Positions 1-7,965 of a DNA stretch of 36,663 nucleotides are shown piece by piece; position 1 is the first letter of the stretch; each line of letters starts with the position of its first letter. Location of the stretch: positions 1 to 36,663 of the forward strand of contig DBKH01000104.1 in assembly GCA_002297815.1 (NCBI GenBank), given 5' to 3'. This DNA is from Bacteroidales bacterium UBA755 (lineage in GTDB: Bacteria; Bacteroidota; Bacteroidia; Bacteroidales; UBA932). A model generated the notes under the pieces. It did no database searches, was not told the DNA's origin, and saw only the letters and a list, made by a program, of their open reading frames with translations. The position numbers and the translations under genes were made by a program.

Positions 1-2626
1 CCTGCGCGGTGACAGTGCCGTCCGGTCCAGCGGTGGCCATGTCTGTCCTGTAGAGCGGGTTCATGTCAAGGTAGGAATTTCCGAAGAAATCCACGTCGGC
101 GTCGATGAACCAGTAGTTCTTGTTCCACGCAAGGCCGAGGCTGGACGCAAGCTGCGGAGTGCTCGGCACATAGTGCTGCACGGTCTTTCCGTCAGCGGTC
201 GGGTGGCTTTTCCAGTAAGGGATGATGACACCGTAGGTTCCGGTGACATATTCAGCGCTGTTGTCGTAGGTCTGGTACATCGTCGGGTTGGAGGTGTAGA
301 TGTACTTGCCGTAGGAAAGGACTCCCTGAACGGAAAGGTTCGGGACAGGGGTCGGCACCTTGAAGCCGAGCTCGACTCCGATGTGACGCTCGTCTATTCC
401 CGACATCGCGAAGTTGGTGAACGAGTTCTGCGAGTCATCGTAGAAGCTCATCACGTCTGTCTGATCCTTGATGGAAGTGTAGAATCCGGTGATGCGGAAG
501 TCGTAGCCGGAGTTGCGGTAGGCATAGTTGATGTCCGCAGTCAAAGTCTTGATTGTCTTGAGGTCCGGCATAATGGTGTTCCTCGTCCTCGGAGAGATGA
601 ACGCCTGGTTGAAGGTAGGAGCCTCGGTGATGTAGGCGGCATCGGCGTAGATTCTGTGGCCTCCGCGTATGAAGTAGCTGAGGTTGATCTTGCCGGAACC
701 TGTGAGGAAGTCCTTCTTGTCGGACTCGCCCTTCGAGGTGATCGGCTTGCCATCGATCTGGTCGTACTTCGTGATGACATTCCCGTTGTAGGTGTACGGG
801 TCGCCGTTGTCGTCAAGCCCGGGGAAAAGACCCTTTCTCAAAAGGCCTTCCCTCCAGAATTTTGAATATCCCAACCTGCCGGCGACCGTAGCCTCAAGGC
901 CACCGAACGTGAAACGTCCAGAGGCCCAGGCTTCAGCGCGGCGGACATGGGCATAGTAGTCGTAGCCGTATTTGTCGCCTTCCTTGAGGGTCTGGGCGGC
1001 TCCGTTCTTCAGGAAATAGTCGAGATCATTCTGGATCATCGTCGGATAGGCGGCGAAATCCCTCTCGGCGAACTGGTCGATGTTGACGTAGTAGTCTCCG
1101 CCGAGGAGGTCGTCCAGAACCTTGTAGTACTCCGTTCGGTTCCATTTGTAGGATAGTCCACCGTTGATTGTAAGGAACTTGACTGGATTCCACTTGGCGT
1201 TGAGGGCGAAGTTGAGGTCGTTCTGGTCAACACGTCTCTCCTCGATCACGTACTTGGAGCGGTTGCCCGCATCCGTGGCGTTAAGGGAGTTGACGGCATA
1301 GAGACGGTCCCAGTTGAGATGAGTGGTCGATGCGATGTCCGTCTCCCATGCCTCCTTGGCCCAGGCATATTTCGCGAAGTTCTGACGATTGTAGTCAGTG
1401 TTCTCCATGTAGAAATAACTCGGAAGGTTCCTGTAGTAGTCAGGGCGAGGATCCGGGGCGTCGTACCAGTCAAGAGCCGTGTAACCGTTCTTGCCGAACC
1501 GGTAAAGAACCGTTGCTGATGCTGCGAACTTCTGGGATTCCGGTGTGAAGTCGTACTTGAGTATCGCTATTGGCTCGTGGGTCTTGCGGACACGGGCGTT
1601 GCGCACCTTGCCATTGTAGTAGCCCCAGTTGGAGTTGTACATGTTGTCGCCTGTCAAGTCATAGACCTCCTGGGTGGAACCATTCTGGGCTCCGCGCTCT
1701 CCAGGAGCTGCCATGAACGTGAAGCCAAGCTTGTGCTCCTCGCCAAATTTCTTCTCGACAGCTCCGTAGTAGCCGAATGAACGGTAGAAAACGCCTTTGA
1801 TCCAGTCGTTTCCTCCAAGTCTCGCGGAGGCGCTGAAAGCGTAGGACCAACCGTTGTCAAGTTGGCCGGAAGCGTAGGTGAGCATCAGACGAAGCCTGTA
1901 CAAGGCGCTGTTAGTCAGCACACTTCCCCTCCAGCCTGTACGGATGGAAGAGGCCATCGGCATGATGTTCGTGAGGCCGTTGTAGCCACCGAACCCGAAG
2001 TCGGAGATCTCGGCTCCGTTCACGGACTCCTTGCTTCTGGTAGCCTCGTTCAGGCCGCTCCAGAGGGAGTACGGAGTGTAGCCCGTGATGGCATCGTTCA
2101 TCCTCACGCCTGCGAGGTAGACATCTTGAGACTCACTGGAATATCCACGCACACGGAATCGTACGGAACTAAAATTGTAACCGGCCATGTTGTTGAACAC
2201 ATCGTTCTGGCCGAAGAGAATCGTAGGGCTGTCGGAATAGCCGGAGTCATCCATGTCAAACTCGGAGAAACTGGCGTCGTCCACCTCAGCAACCTTCGCC
2301 ACAGGGGTGAGAGACAGCGTGAACATATTCTTGACATAGCCGTCGTTGACGGTCACGTTGACTCTGGACTGGAGGTAGTCCGGGCTCTCTATGACAAGGT
2401 CGTACATCCCGTCTTTCAGGTTGCCGATCTGGAATGTACCGTCCTGGCCGGCTTTCACGCGGGCGACTTCCTGGCCGGCTGAATACAGCACCAGGTCCGC
2501 GCCTTCAATGGCCGCCTTGCTCAAACGGCTGACGACCGTACCTTTCACGCCTCCGGTGTAGTTCTGGGCTGAGATGGTCAGAGCTAGAAACAGGGCCGAG
2601 GCGGCAAGGAATATTTTTTTGTTCAT
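1..2626 (-). CDS. TonB-dependent receptor with carboxypeptidase-regulatory-like N-terminus (partial, C-terminus off the left edge)
   Basis: One reading frame is open from the ATG at 2626 to the window edge (about 875 codons), so the C-terminus is missing. The protein starts MNKKIFLAASALFLALTISA, a type I signal peptide. A carboxypeptidase-regulatory-like beta domain follows (about residues 22-110), then a plug-like region with the phrase VRFRVRGYSS, then a long aromatic-rich region typical of an outer-membrane beta barrel. The family imports large substrates across the outer membrane using TonB energy. No SusD partner is adjacent. Instead the gene is last of a minus-strand set behind two secreted nucleases and an OB-fold-like lipoprotein, which suggests that nucleic acid or its breakdown products are the cargo (inference). 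A 202-bp repeat-filled spacer separates it from the nuclease gene, so it may also have separate transcription. The plug region is divergent from classical SusC plugs. Confidence 0.88.
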   Translation of the reverse strand, partial: MNKKIFLAASALFLALTISAQNYTGGVKGTVVSRLSKAAIEGADLVLYSAGQEVARVKAGQDGTFQIGNLKDGMYDLVIESPDYLQSRVNVTVNDGYVKNMFTLSLTPVAKVAEVDDASFSEFDMDDSGYSDSPTILFGQNDVFNNMAGYNFSSVRFRVRGYSSESQDVYLAGVRMNDAITGYTPYSLWSGLNEATRSKESVNGAEISDFGFGGYNGLTNIMPMASSIRTGWRGSVLTNSALYRLRLMLTYASGQLDNGWSYAFSASARLGGNDWIKGVFYRSFGYYGAVEKKFGEEHKLGFTFMAAPGERGAQNGSTQEVYDLTGDNMYNSNWGYYNGKVRNARVRKTHEPIAILKYDFTPESQKFAASATVLYRFGKNGYTALDWYDAPDPRPDYYRNLPSYFYMENTDYNRQNFAKYAWAKEAWETDIASTTHLNWDRLYAVNSLNATDAGNRSKYVIEERRVDQNDLNFALNAKWNPVKFLTINGGLSYKWNRTEYYKVLDDLLGGDYYVNIDQFAERDFAAYPTMIQNDLDYFLKNGAAQTLKEGDKYGYDYYAHVRRAEAWASGRFTFGGLEATVAGRLGYSKFWREGLLRKGLFPGLDDNGDPYTYNGNVITKYDQIDGKPITSKGESDKKDFLTGSGKINLSYFIRGGHRIYADAAYITEAPTFNQAFISPRTRNTIMPDLKTIKTLTADINYAYRNSGYDFRITGFYTSIKDQTDVMSFYDDSQNSFTNFAMSGIDERHIGVELGFKVPTPVPNLSVQGVLSYGKYIYTSNPTMYQTYDNSAEYVTGTYGVIIPYWKSHPTADGKTVQHYVPSTPQLASSLGLAWNKNYWFIDADVDFFGNSYLDMNPLYRTDMATAGPDGTVTAQ

Positions 2627-2663
2627 AAATATTGAATATTAACTATTTATCTTTTTAGTAGGT

Positions 2664-2828
2664 CACTTCGGCAGGCTCAGTGACCGCATTTTCGGTCGCT
2701 TCGACAAGTCACTTCGTCAGGCTCAGTGACCACTTCTCGGTTGCTTCGGCACTTCGACAGGCTCAGTGACCGAAGCTTTGCGGTCTCTGCACCTTCGGTC
2801 GCTGAGCTTGTCGAAGCGACTGAAGGTG
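2664..2828. repeat. Cluster of short palindrome-forming intergenic repeats
   Basis: Three direct 22-bp copies of a unit close to CTTCGACAGGCTCAGTGACC lie at 2664-2685, 2710-2731 and 2750-2771, and an inverted, slightly diverged copy lies at 2797-2818. The third copy and the inverted copy can pair over about 22 positions if G-U pairs are allowed. The inverted copy is itself enclosed by a 13-bp outer stem (2790-2802 with 2816-2828, one G-U) that abuts the stop codon of the nuclease gene. The cluster fills the spacer between the EEP nuclease gene and the TonB receptor gene. It resembles REP-type extragenic palindromes. It could act as a processing or attenuation signal inside the transcript, but there is no T-run, so a plain terminator is not supported. 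Confidence 0.8.
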
Positions 2829-3914
2829 TTACTTATTACTAATAACAATATATGTCGGATAATGGTCGCTGTAGCCGCCAACATAAGAGCCAGATGAATA
2901 TGTCCGGAACGGAGTTCCCTTGTACTGGCCGGTCTGTTGAACCATGAACGGCTGACTGAAGACACGTCCGTAATATTTCCCCTTCACTATCGGAACGATG
3001 CGGAGCGTTCCCTTAGGAGCGTTCACCAGCGCCTCGTTCGTCATGATGATGTCGTAGATGTTCCAGTCACCACGATAAGCCAAAGAGCCGTAGCCGGCCT
3101 TGAGCATTGATGTGAACGGAGAGAAGAAGTCCATCTTACCGACCTCGGTGACGTTCTCCTTGCCGTGCATATAGACTGTCATACTCTCGTCCGTAGGGTT
3201 GTCGTTCATGTCGCCCATCGCCACGATCTTGATTCCGGGATATTCATTCATCAGTCTGACGGAGTTCTCGTAGATGATCTCCGCGCCACGGCTTCTCAAG
3301 TCACTGCCCTTACCTCCGATTCTGGAAGGAAGGTGCGCCACGAAGAACGCGAACATCTCGCCCTTGATCTCGCCTCTGACCATCAGGATGTCACGAGTGC
3401 GGAACCGGTCCTGAGACTCCTTGTCCATGTCGAACTTGATGTCCTTGCTGTTGAAATCATAAGGAATGGACTTGCTCTCAAGCACCTTGAACTGATCAGG
3501 TCTGTAAAGCAGGGCCACGTCCACGCCTCGTCTGTCCGGGCCGTCATAGTGCACAATCTGATAATTGGCGTCGGCAATCTCCTTCTGGCTGACCAGATCC
3601 TCAAGCACGTGACGGTTCTCTACTTCGCTGAGGCCGAGGATCGTGTGATAGACCTTGTTCTCTTCCGCCATTGCCTTTATGACGGTCGCGATGTTGTGGA
3701 GTTTGCGGTTGTAGCGGGCGTCAGTCCAGCGGTTGGCCCCGTCGGGGAGATATTCATAGTCATTCTTGCCCTCGTCATGGTAGGTGTCGAAGAGGTTCTC
3801 GACGTTGTAGAAGCCGATGACATAGCCTCTTGCGCCCTTGCCACCTTTGGCGCACGCCGTGGCAGCGACGACGAGGAGCAGAAGAGCCGAGTAAAGTAAT
3901 TTTCTTAAACGCAT
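2829..3914 (-). CDS. Secreted endonuclease/exonuclease/phosphatase (EEP) family lipoprotein
   Basis: This is a 361-residue protein with a lipoprotein signal (hydrophobic stretch 6-20, lipid Cys 21). It carries the EEP/DNase I-like fold: FYNVEN at 35-40, LSEVEN at 95-100 with the metal-binding Glu, GPDRRGVDVALLY at 125-137, VAHLPSR at 202-208 with a catalytic-type His, GDMNDNP at 234-240 and the terminal SDH at 349-351. All the expected catalytic positions appear to be kept, so an active metal-dependent phosphodiesterase is likely. Substrates in the family include DNA, RNA and phospholipids; DNA or RNA is favoured here because the next gene upstream encodes a second, unrelated nuclease. It lies 28 bp downstream of that gene, which indicates co-transcription. 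It probably acts in the periplasm or on the cell surface. Confidence 0.88.
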   Translation of the reverse strand: MRLRKLLYSALLLLVVAATACAKGGKGARGYVIGFYNVENLFDTYHDEGKNDYEYLPDGANRWTDARYNRKLHNIATVIKAMAEENKVYHTILGLSEVENRHVLEDLVSQKEIADANYQIVHYDGPDRRGVDVALLYRPDQFKVLESKSIPYDFNSKDIKFDMDKESQDRFRTRDILMVRGEIKGEMFAFFVAHLPSRIGGKGSDLRSRGAEIIYENSVRLMNEYPGIKIVAMGDMNDNPTDESMTVYMHGKENVTEVGKMDFFSPFTSMLKAGYGSLAYRGDWNIYDIIMTNEALVNAPKGTLRIVPIVKGKYYGRVFSQPFMVQQTGQYKGTPFRTYSSGSYVGGYSDHYPTYIVISNK

Positions 3915-3942
3915 ATTAGTTTTGTATTATATTCTCTGGAGT

Positions 3943-5148
3943 TTACCACCACCAGGAAATGTCAGCAGGATTTTCCGCCTCTACCTTGGCCGCCACATCC
4001 TCACCGACTTTGGCAGGCAGGTTCACGAAGAAATCGATGTTCAGTTTCTTTTCAAGGTCATCCACGGACATTGAATATGAAGAGTTTATGTTTTTTGAAC
4101 TATAGACTTTGTGATCCAGCCAGACAGCGCAGGCCGAATAGCCGGAGTAGCCTATCGTGGAATTCTTCATGTAACGGAGCACGACCTTGTAGTAGGCTGT
4201 CGGCACGGTCACTTTCTTGCCGTTGTTGTCAAGGGCGTACTTGACGGTCTCACCGTCTTTGTAGTCTATGACGCAGCCCGTCACGACATAGAGCGTGTCG
4301 GAGCTGTTGGCCCAGGAACGGACCTTGCCTTCGAGTGTGGCCCAGATGTCACCGTTGAACCCTTCTTGAATCTGAGGGGTCATATTCGTACCATAGAAGG
4401 TCATGGCGTTTGAGGAATATGATGTCAGTCTGTCCGCTGAGGCGATTTGATGACCTCTGGCGAACCATCCGGCATTGCCTTCCTTGAATCCCTTGTAGAG
4501 AACAGGTTGCTTGCTTTCCGGTAGAAGCGGGTCAAGTGCCCATGCATCGGTTCTTTTCACCGAACCTCCAATATTCCATTTACAAAGCGGGTAGGCTACC
4601 CACGGAGCCACCAGATTGTCGTAGTCCCAGATGAATGAATAGTTACGTGTCTTGGTTGAACCGACCGTCATCGAATGTGTGAAAAAATCCGTGCCGTCAG
4701 GTACAGCCGGAAGCTCCAACCAACCTGTCACAATAGGTTTCGGCTCCGGGTCCGGTGTAGGATCCGGATCTGGCTTCACGGTTGCCTTTCCTTTCTGAGT
4801 CAGCTTGGCTGAAGCTTCCCCAGCTTTGGATTTGACAGTAATAACCGCAGAACGATCCTCCTCAGAATTGTTAGCAGCCACATCCAACGAGACATTCTTA
4901 TTACCTTCTCCTGAAGCTGGCTCTATCGTAACCCAATCAACCTTTCCGCCATCGGCATCGTTGGCTTCCAGACTCCATGGCCCGGAAGCCCGGACATAGG
5001 CATACTGCGAATGTCCGGAAGCCTCAACCGTCAAAGTTTTGACTTCAATGTTCGGTGGCAGTGCATTGTCCTTGCTCGTGGTTCCACACGAAGACAAAGC
5101 AATCACGCCAAGGCACAATGCCGAAATATTCCTAAACGCTATTCTCAC
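3943..5148 (-). CDS. BACON-domain lipoprotein with DNA/RNA non-specific endonuclease domain
   Basis: This is a 401-residue protein with a lipoprotein signal ending in ALSSC (lipid Cys 21). A BACON domain spans about 33-120, a Pro/Asp/Glu-rich linker about 122-140, and a NucA/NUC1-type endonuclease domain about 142-395. The nuclease signature is visible: ARGHQIASADR at 230-240 holds the general-base His 233, and TNMTPQ with the following FN (255-265) supplies the Asn/Gln residues around the metal. The first Asp of the classical DRGH motif is Ala here, while R, G and H are kept. The family cuts single- and double-stranded DNA and RNA without sequence preference. The gene sits between the OB-fold-like lipoprotein gene (76 bp upstream) and the EEP nuclease gene (28 bp downstream). 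The linker would hold the nuclease away from the membrane. Surface or periplasmic location is inferred. Confidence 0.88.
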   Translation of the reverse strand: MRIAFRNISALCLGVIALSSCGTTSKDNALPPNIEVKTLTVEASGHSQYAYVRASGPWSLEANDADGGKVDWVTIEPASGEGNKNVSLDVAANNSEEDRSAVITVKSKAGEASAKLTQKGKATVKPDPDPTPDPEPKPIVTGWLELPAVPDGTDFFTHSMTVGSTKTRNYSFIWDYDNLVAPWVAYPLCKWNIGGSVKRTDAWALDPLLPESKQPVLYKGFKEGNAGWFARGHQIASADRLTSYSSNAMTFYGTNMTPQIQEGFNGDIWATLEGKVRSWANSSDTLYVVTGCVIDYKDGETVKYALDNNGKKVTVPTAYYKVVLRYMKNSTIGYSGYSACAVWLDHKVYSSKNINSSYSMSVDDLEKKLNIDFFVNLPAKVGEDVAAKVEAENPADISWWW

Positions 5149-5170
5149 GTATCAGCTTTCTTAGAGAGCA

Positions 5171-5202
5171 AAAGGGCTGCCCGTAATGCCGGGCATCCCT
5201 TT
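5171..5202 (-). terminator. Hairpin between the OB-fold-like lipoprotein and nuclease genes, possible attenuator
   Basis: AAAGGG at 5171-5176 pairs with CCCTTT at 5197-5202, and GCCCG at 5179-5183 pairs with CGGGC at 5190-5194, with a short mismatched step between and a 6-nt loop. Read on the minus strand it is followed by a short T-run (CTTTTGC). It lies in the 76-bp gap after the first gene of the locus, so partial termination here would make the binding lipoprotein more abundant than the nucleases. That role is inference. Confidence 0.5.
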
Positions 5203-5224
5203 GCCTTTAACAATTTAATTCAAA

Positions 5225-7759
5225 TTACTTAAGGACAACAGTTATGCTTTTTGCACGAACTTGCGACACATCTGCTTGCGCAGCATACTTATCTACACTT
5301 CCTGTCCAAGTAACCGTGTTGTTCTTTACATCAGAAACAGCGATCGTGTTATCAGAGAGCACCGTCATATTTGCGGACTTACCGGAAACACAATTAAGGA
5401 CAACCTTCTCGATTTTTTGCCCAGCTGGAGGCACGATGACAAATACCGAACTTTTGTAGATTCTGATATGGTCTGACTGCGGGGCTGTCGGATCACTCGT
5501 AGATTTGTACTTGTAATAAGCATACTTAATACCGTCCTTTGTGAACTCATAGCCCTTGCCATAAGTATCATCAGAGGCAGATGTCCATTTATTATTACCC
5601 TCGATTGCCAGAGTGATCTCGGTACCAAAAGCAGAGTTTTTGCCCTTGTGAGTCAACACTACTGTATAAGACTTGGTGGCGACATCCGCCGTTGTGGAAA
5701 CGGTAATCTTAACAACTTTGTCAGCCTCCTCCGTGTTGGCCGCAAACTTCACGGTGACGGTAGCATTCCCGTTTCCGGAAGCTGGCTCAACCGTGTAAGC
5801 GGCATTGTCAGAAGTCACTGTCCAGGCCACATTAGCCTTTACATCAAAGGTGGCGGTTGTCGCGTCAGCCGCAGCGGAAAGGGCTGTGGTGCTGACAGTC
5901 AGGTAGTCCGAGCTACTTGGAACAAGTTCAGTAACCATCGTGTTGACGTACTTATTATTGCTAGCAAGTCCGACATAGAAACCTGTCACCTTCACAACTG
6001 CACCTTCGAATGACTTTGCGTTGAAACTGTCGTTGATGTAAGCTAAGCTGCCGGTGTGCTTGGTGGCACCGGCCACTTCCACATTGACATAATTACCACT
6101 CACCGTGAGAGTTCCTTCGTATGAGATATATTCAATCTTGCTTGATGAATATGCATCAAAGGCAGCAGCGTCCAGAACCTTCGGTGAAGGTAGCGTCAAG
6201 GCGTTGTCGGAAGACACGACCGTCACCTCTGGAGATGCCAGCTGAATAAGTCCACCATATTCAGAAGTTGTGCCTGTCACTTTAACATTGTCTTTCTCCT
6301 TTGCCGCGCATTTTGATCCATCATAGACAAGAAGGTAGTCGGTACCGTCTGTGATGATGAATCCTCTCTGATAGGTGGCAGCGACTGTCCCGCTGACAAT
6401 CGCGGCTGTTCCGGCAGGAGCATTGAGGACCTGCGAAATAGTCATTTCCTTAGCAGGATCACTTGAACCTTCCGAGTATGAGAAAATATGTGCGCTGACG
6501 ACCTCATCTTTGCCATTGTACTGCTTGTAAAGACCGGCAAGTTCAACGGTGCCGCCATCCTTTATCTTATCTGAAAATGAAGACTTGGACTCATCATCAA
6601 CACTGTAAACATAGATTGTTCCAGTCTCGTCCGTGAGGTCGAAACTGCAATACTGGGAGTTGAATCTTGAGACTTTACCCTTCAGTTTGTAATAAGTCGA
6701 AGTGCTAGCGGCGGCAATGAAGTCCTTAACGGTTTTGGATTCGGCCTTGTCGTAGTCCGAGCCAGGAGTGTCGCTTCCGCCTTCTCCGAGGTCTATCCCT
6801 TTGGAGAAGTCAATAACAGTTCCAGCAGCGGAAGCGATTGAAAGACAGAGGTCATCAAGACGGTAAGAACTTGCGACATCGGCCTTGACATAGATTCCAA
6901 ATGACGTTGTTCCGGAAGGAACTGTGAAATTGGAAGTAGCGAGATCCCAGCGGCCCTCCTTATCACCGTTAGGGAATGAATATTCAAGCTCTACCCACTT
7001 CTTCCCATCGTTGGTGATATAAACGTGGAACTCATCGTGCTTAAAGAGACTGCCATTATCCTGATTGTACTTCTCCGTTCCGAATGTCAATGAGTAGTTG
7101 ACACTTGACGGAAGCTTGATTCCAGTCACTGAGAAATAGGCGGATGAACCGAAGAACAAGTTGTTGACTCCAGAACCCTCGTAGTCGGAATAGTTGCTGT
7201 TGGAAGTCGAGTTGGCTCTAGCTGACATCGCCTTGTATGAATATACCTCACTTCCCACTCCGGTTCCGGTAGCGTTCTTCCAGCCTTCGAACTGATCCAG
7301 ATAAGGCCAACTTGAGCCTGTTCCGAAAGTTTTTTTGGCTTCCTCTTTGTCGAAGTCGTTCTTATAGACGATCATGTCCTCAGCAGATCCACTCCCTTTT
7401 TGCTTAACTGTCAAGGTCTTGGAGTCAAAACCTATGTCGAACTTGACAGAGCCCTCACGGTCAAGGCCTGTGTTCTCATTAACCTTGATCTCAATGGTGA
7501 CAGCCTTGGAAGAGGCATCGCCCTCTCTTGGGTCGATGGAAATCCAGTCCTGCTCGGTCGTGGCTTTCCAGTCTCTTGTGGCGATCAACTGCACGGTTGT
7601 CTCACCACCGACCTGCTCAAAAGACACCTCGGATTGTCCAACCTCCACGGATGGTGCTCCAAGATCCTCTTTCTCTTCCTCGCATGCTGTCGTGACGAAC
7701 GAAAGCGCTGCGATAGACGCGATAGACGCGATAAAACTCAAAAATCTATTTGTTTTCAT
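5225..7759 (-). CDS. Surface lipoprotein with BACON, adhesin-like and OB-fold-like domains
   Basis: The start is taken at 7759 because it gives a clean lipoprotein signal (MKTNRFLSFI onward, lipid Cys 26). An in-frame ATG nine codons upstream only adds a poor n-region. The acidic run CEEEKED after the Cys matches the surface-export signals described for Bacteroidota lipoproteins. The 844-residue protein then has a BACON domain (about 30-122), a jelly-roll adhesin-like region (about 130-320), two or three OB-fold-like modules (about 335-620, for example YKLKGKVSRFNSQYCSFDLT), a second BACON domain (about 625-715, DYLTVSTTALSAAADATTAT) and an unassigned C-terminal beta domain. OB folds commonly bind nucleic acids, and this gene heads a minus-strand set with two nucleases and a TonB receptor. 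It may therefore be the substrate-capturing partner, taking the place of SusD. I see no catalytic motif. Domain limits are approximate and the OB-fold call is by pattern only. Confidence 0.72.
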   Translation of the reverse strand: MKTNRFLSFIASIASIAALSFVTTACEEEKEDLGAPSVEVGQSEVSFEQVGGETTVQLIATRDWKATTEQDWISIDPREGDASSKAVTIEIKVNENTGLDREGSVKFDIGFDSKTLTVKQKGSGSAEDMIVYKNDFDKEEAKKTFGTGSSWPYLDQFEGWKNATGTGVGSEVYSYKAMSARANSTSNSNYSDYEGSGVNNLFFGSSAYFSVTGIKLPSSVNYSLTFGTEKYNQDNGSLFKHDEFHVYITNDGKKWVELEYSFPNGDKEGRWDLATSNFTVPSGTTSFGIYVKADVASSYRLDDLCLSIASAAGTVIDFSKGIDLGEGGSDTPGSDYDKAESKTVKDFIAAASTSTYYKLKGKVSRFNSQYCSFDLTDETGTIYVYSVDDESKSSFSDKIKDGGTVELAGLYKQYNGKDEVVSAHIFSYSEGSSDPAKEMTISQVLNAPAGTAAIVSGTVAATYQRGFIITDGTDYLLVYDGSKCAAKEKDNVKVTGTTSEYGGLIQLASPEVTVVSSDNALTLPSPKVLDAAAFDAYSSSKIEYISYEGTLTVSGNYVNVEVAGATKHTGSLAYINDSFNAKSFEGAVVKVTGFYVGLASNNKYVNTMVTELVPSSSDYLTVSTTALSAAADATTATFDVKANVAWTVTSDNAAYTVEPASGNGNATVTVKFAANTEEADKVVKITVSTTADVATKSYTVVLTHKGKNSAFGTEITLAIEGNNKWTSASDDTYGKGYEFTKDGIKYAYYKYKSTSDPTAPQSDHIRIYKSSVFVIVPPAGQKIEKVVLNCVSGKSANMTVLSDNTIAVSDVKNNTVTWTGSVDKYAAQADVSQVRAKSITVVLK

Positions 7760-7839
7760 ATCAATTATGTTTAATAACAGTTCCACAAAACATAAGCTTC
7801 GCCCGAAGGCGTTCAGCCGGTCGTTTCGGCTGGTATGGT

Positions 7840-7901
7840 CACTTCGGCTGACTCAGTGGCCGGTTTCAGCTTTGTTTATCACTTCGACAGGCTCAGTGAC
7901 C
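7840..7901. repeat. Two more copies of the CTTCGACAGGCTCAGTGACC repeat family
   Basis: A diverged copy lies at 7840-7861 and a second at 7880-7901. The second is identical over 22 bp to the copy at 2750-2771. Both are in the roughly 200-bp gap upstream of the OB-fold-like lipoprotein gene. The remainder of the gap (7760-7965) contains small GC-rich inverted repeats and no promoter that I can call with confidence. Confidence 0.75.
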
Positions 7902-7965
7902 GGGCTTTCTTCCCGCAAAATCTTTGCCCGTCAAGCAGTCTGCTAAGTTACGACTAAATATTCAA

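Noticed and set aside
173..865. Plus-strand open frame opposite the TonB receptor
   Set aside because: The minus strand is open throughout with clear receptor sequence; the plus-strand translation is a low-complexity Val/Arg product.
2664..2828. CRISPR array
   Set aside because: Units are few, unevenly spaced, imperfect and in both orientations, with no spacers of constant length and no cas genes.
3165..3899. Plus-strand open frame opposite the EEP nuclease
   Set aside because: All EEP catalytic motifs are on the minus strand; the plus frame has no family features.
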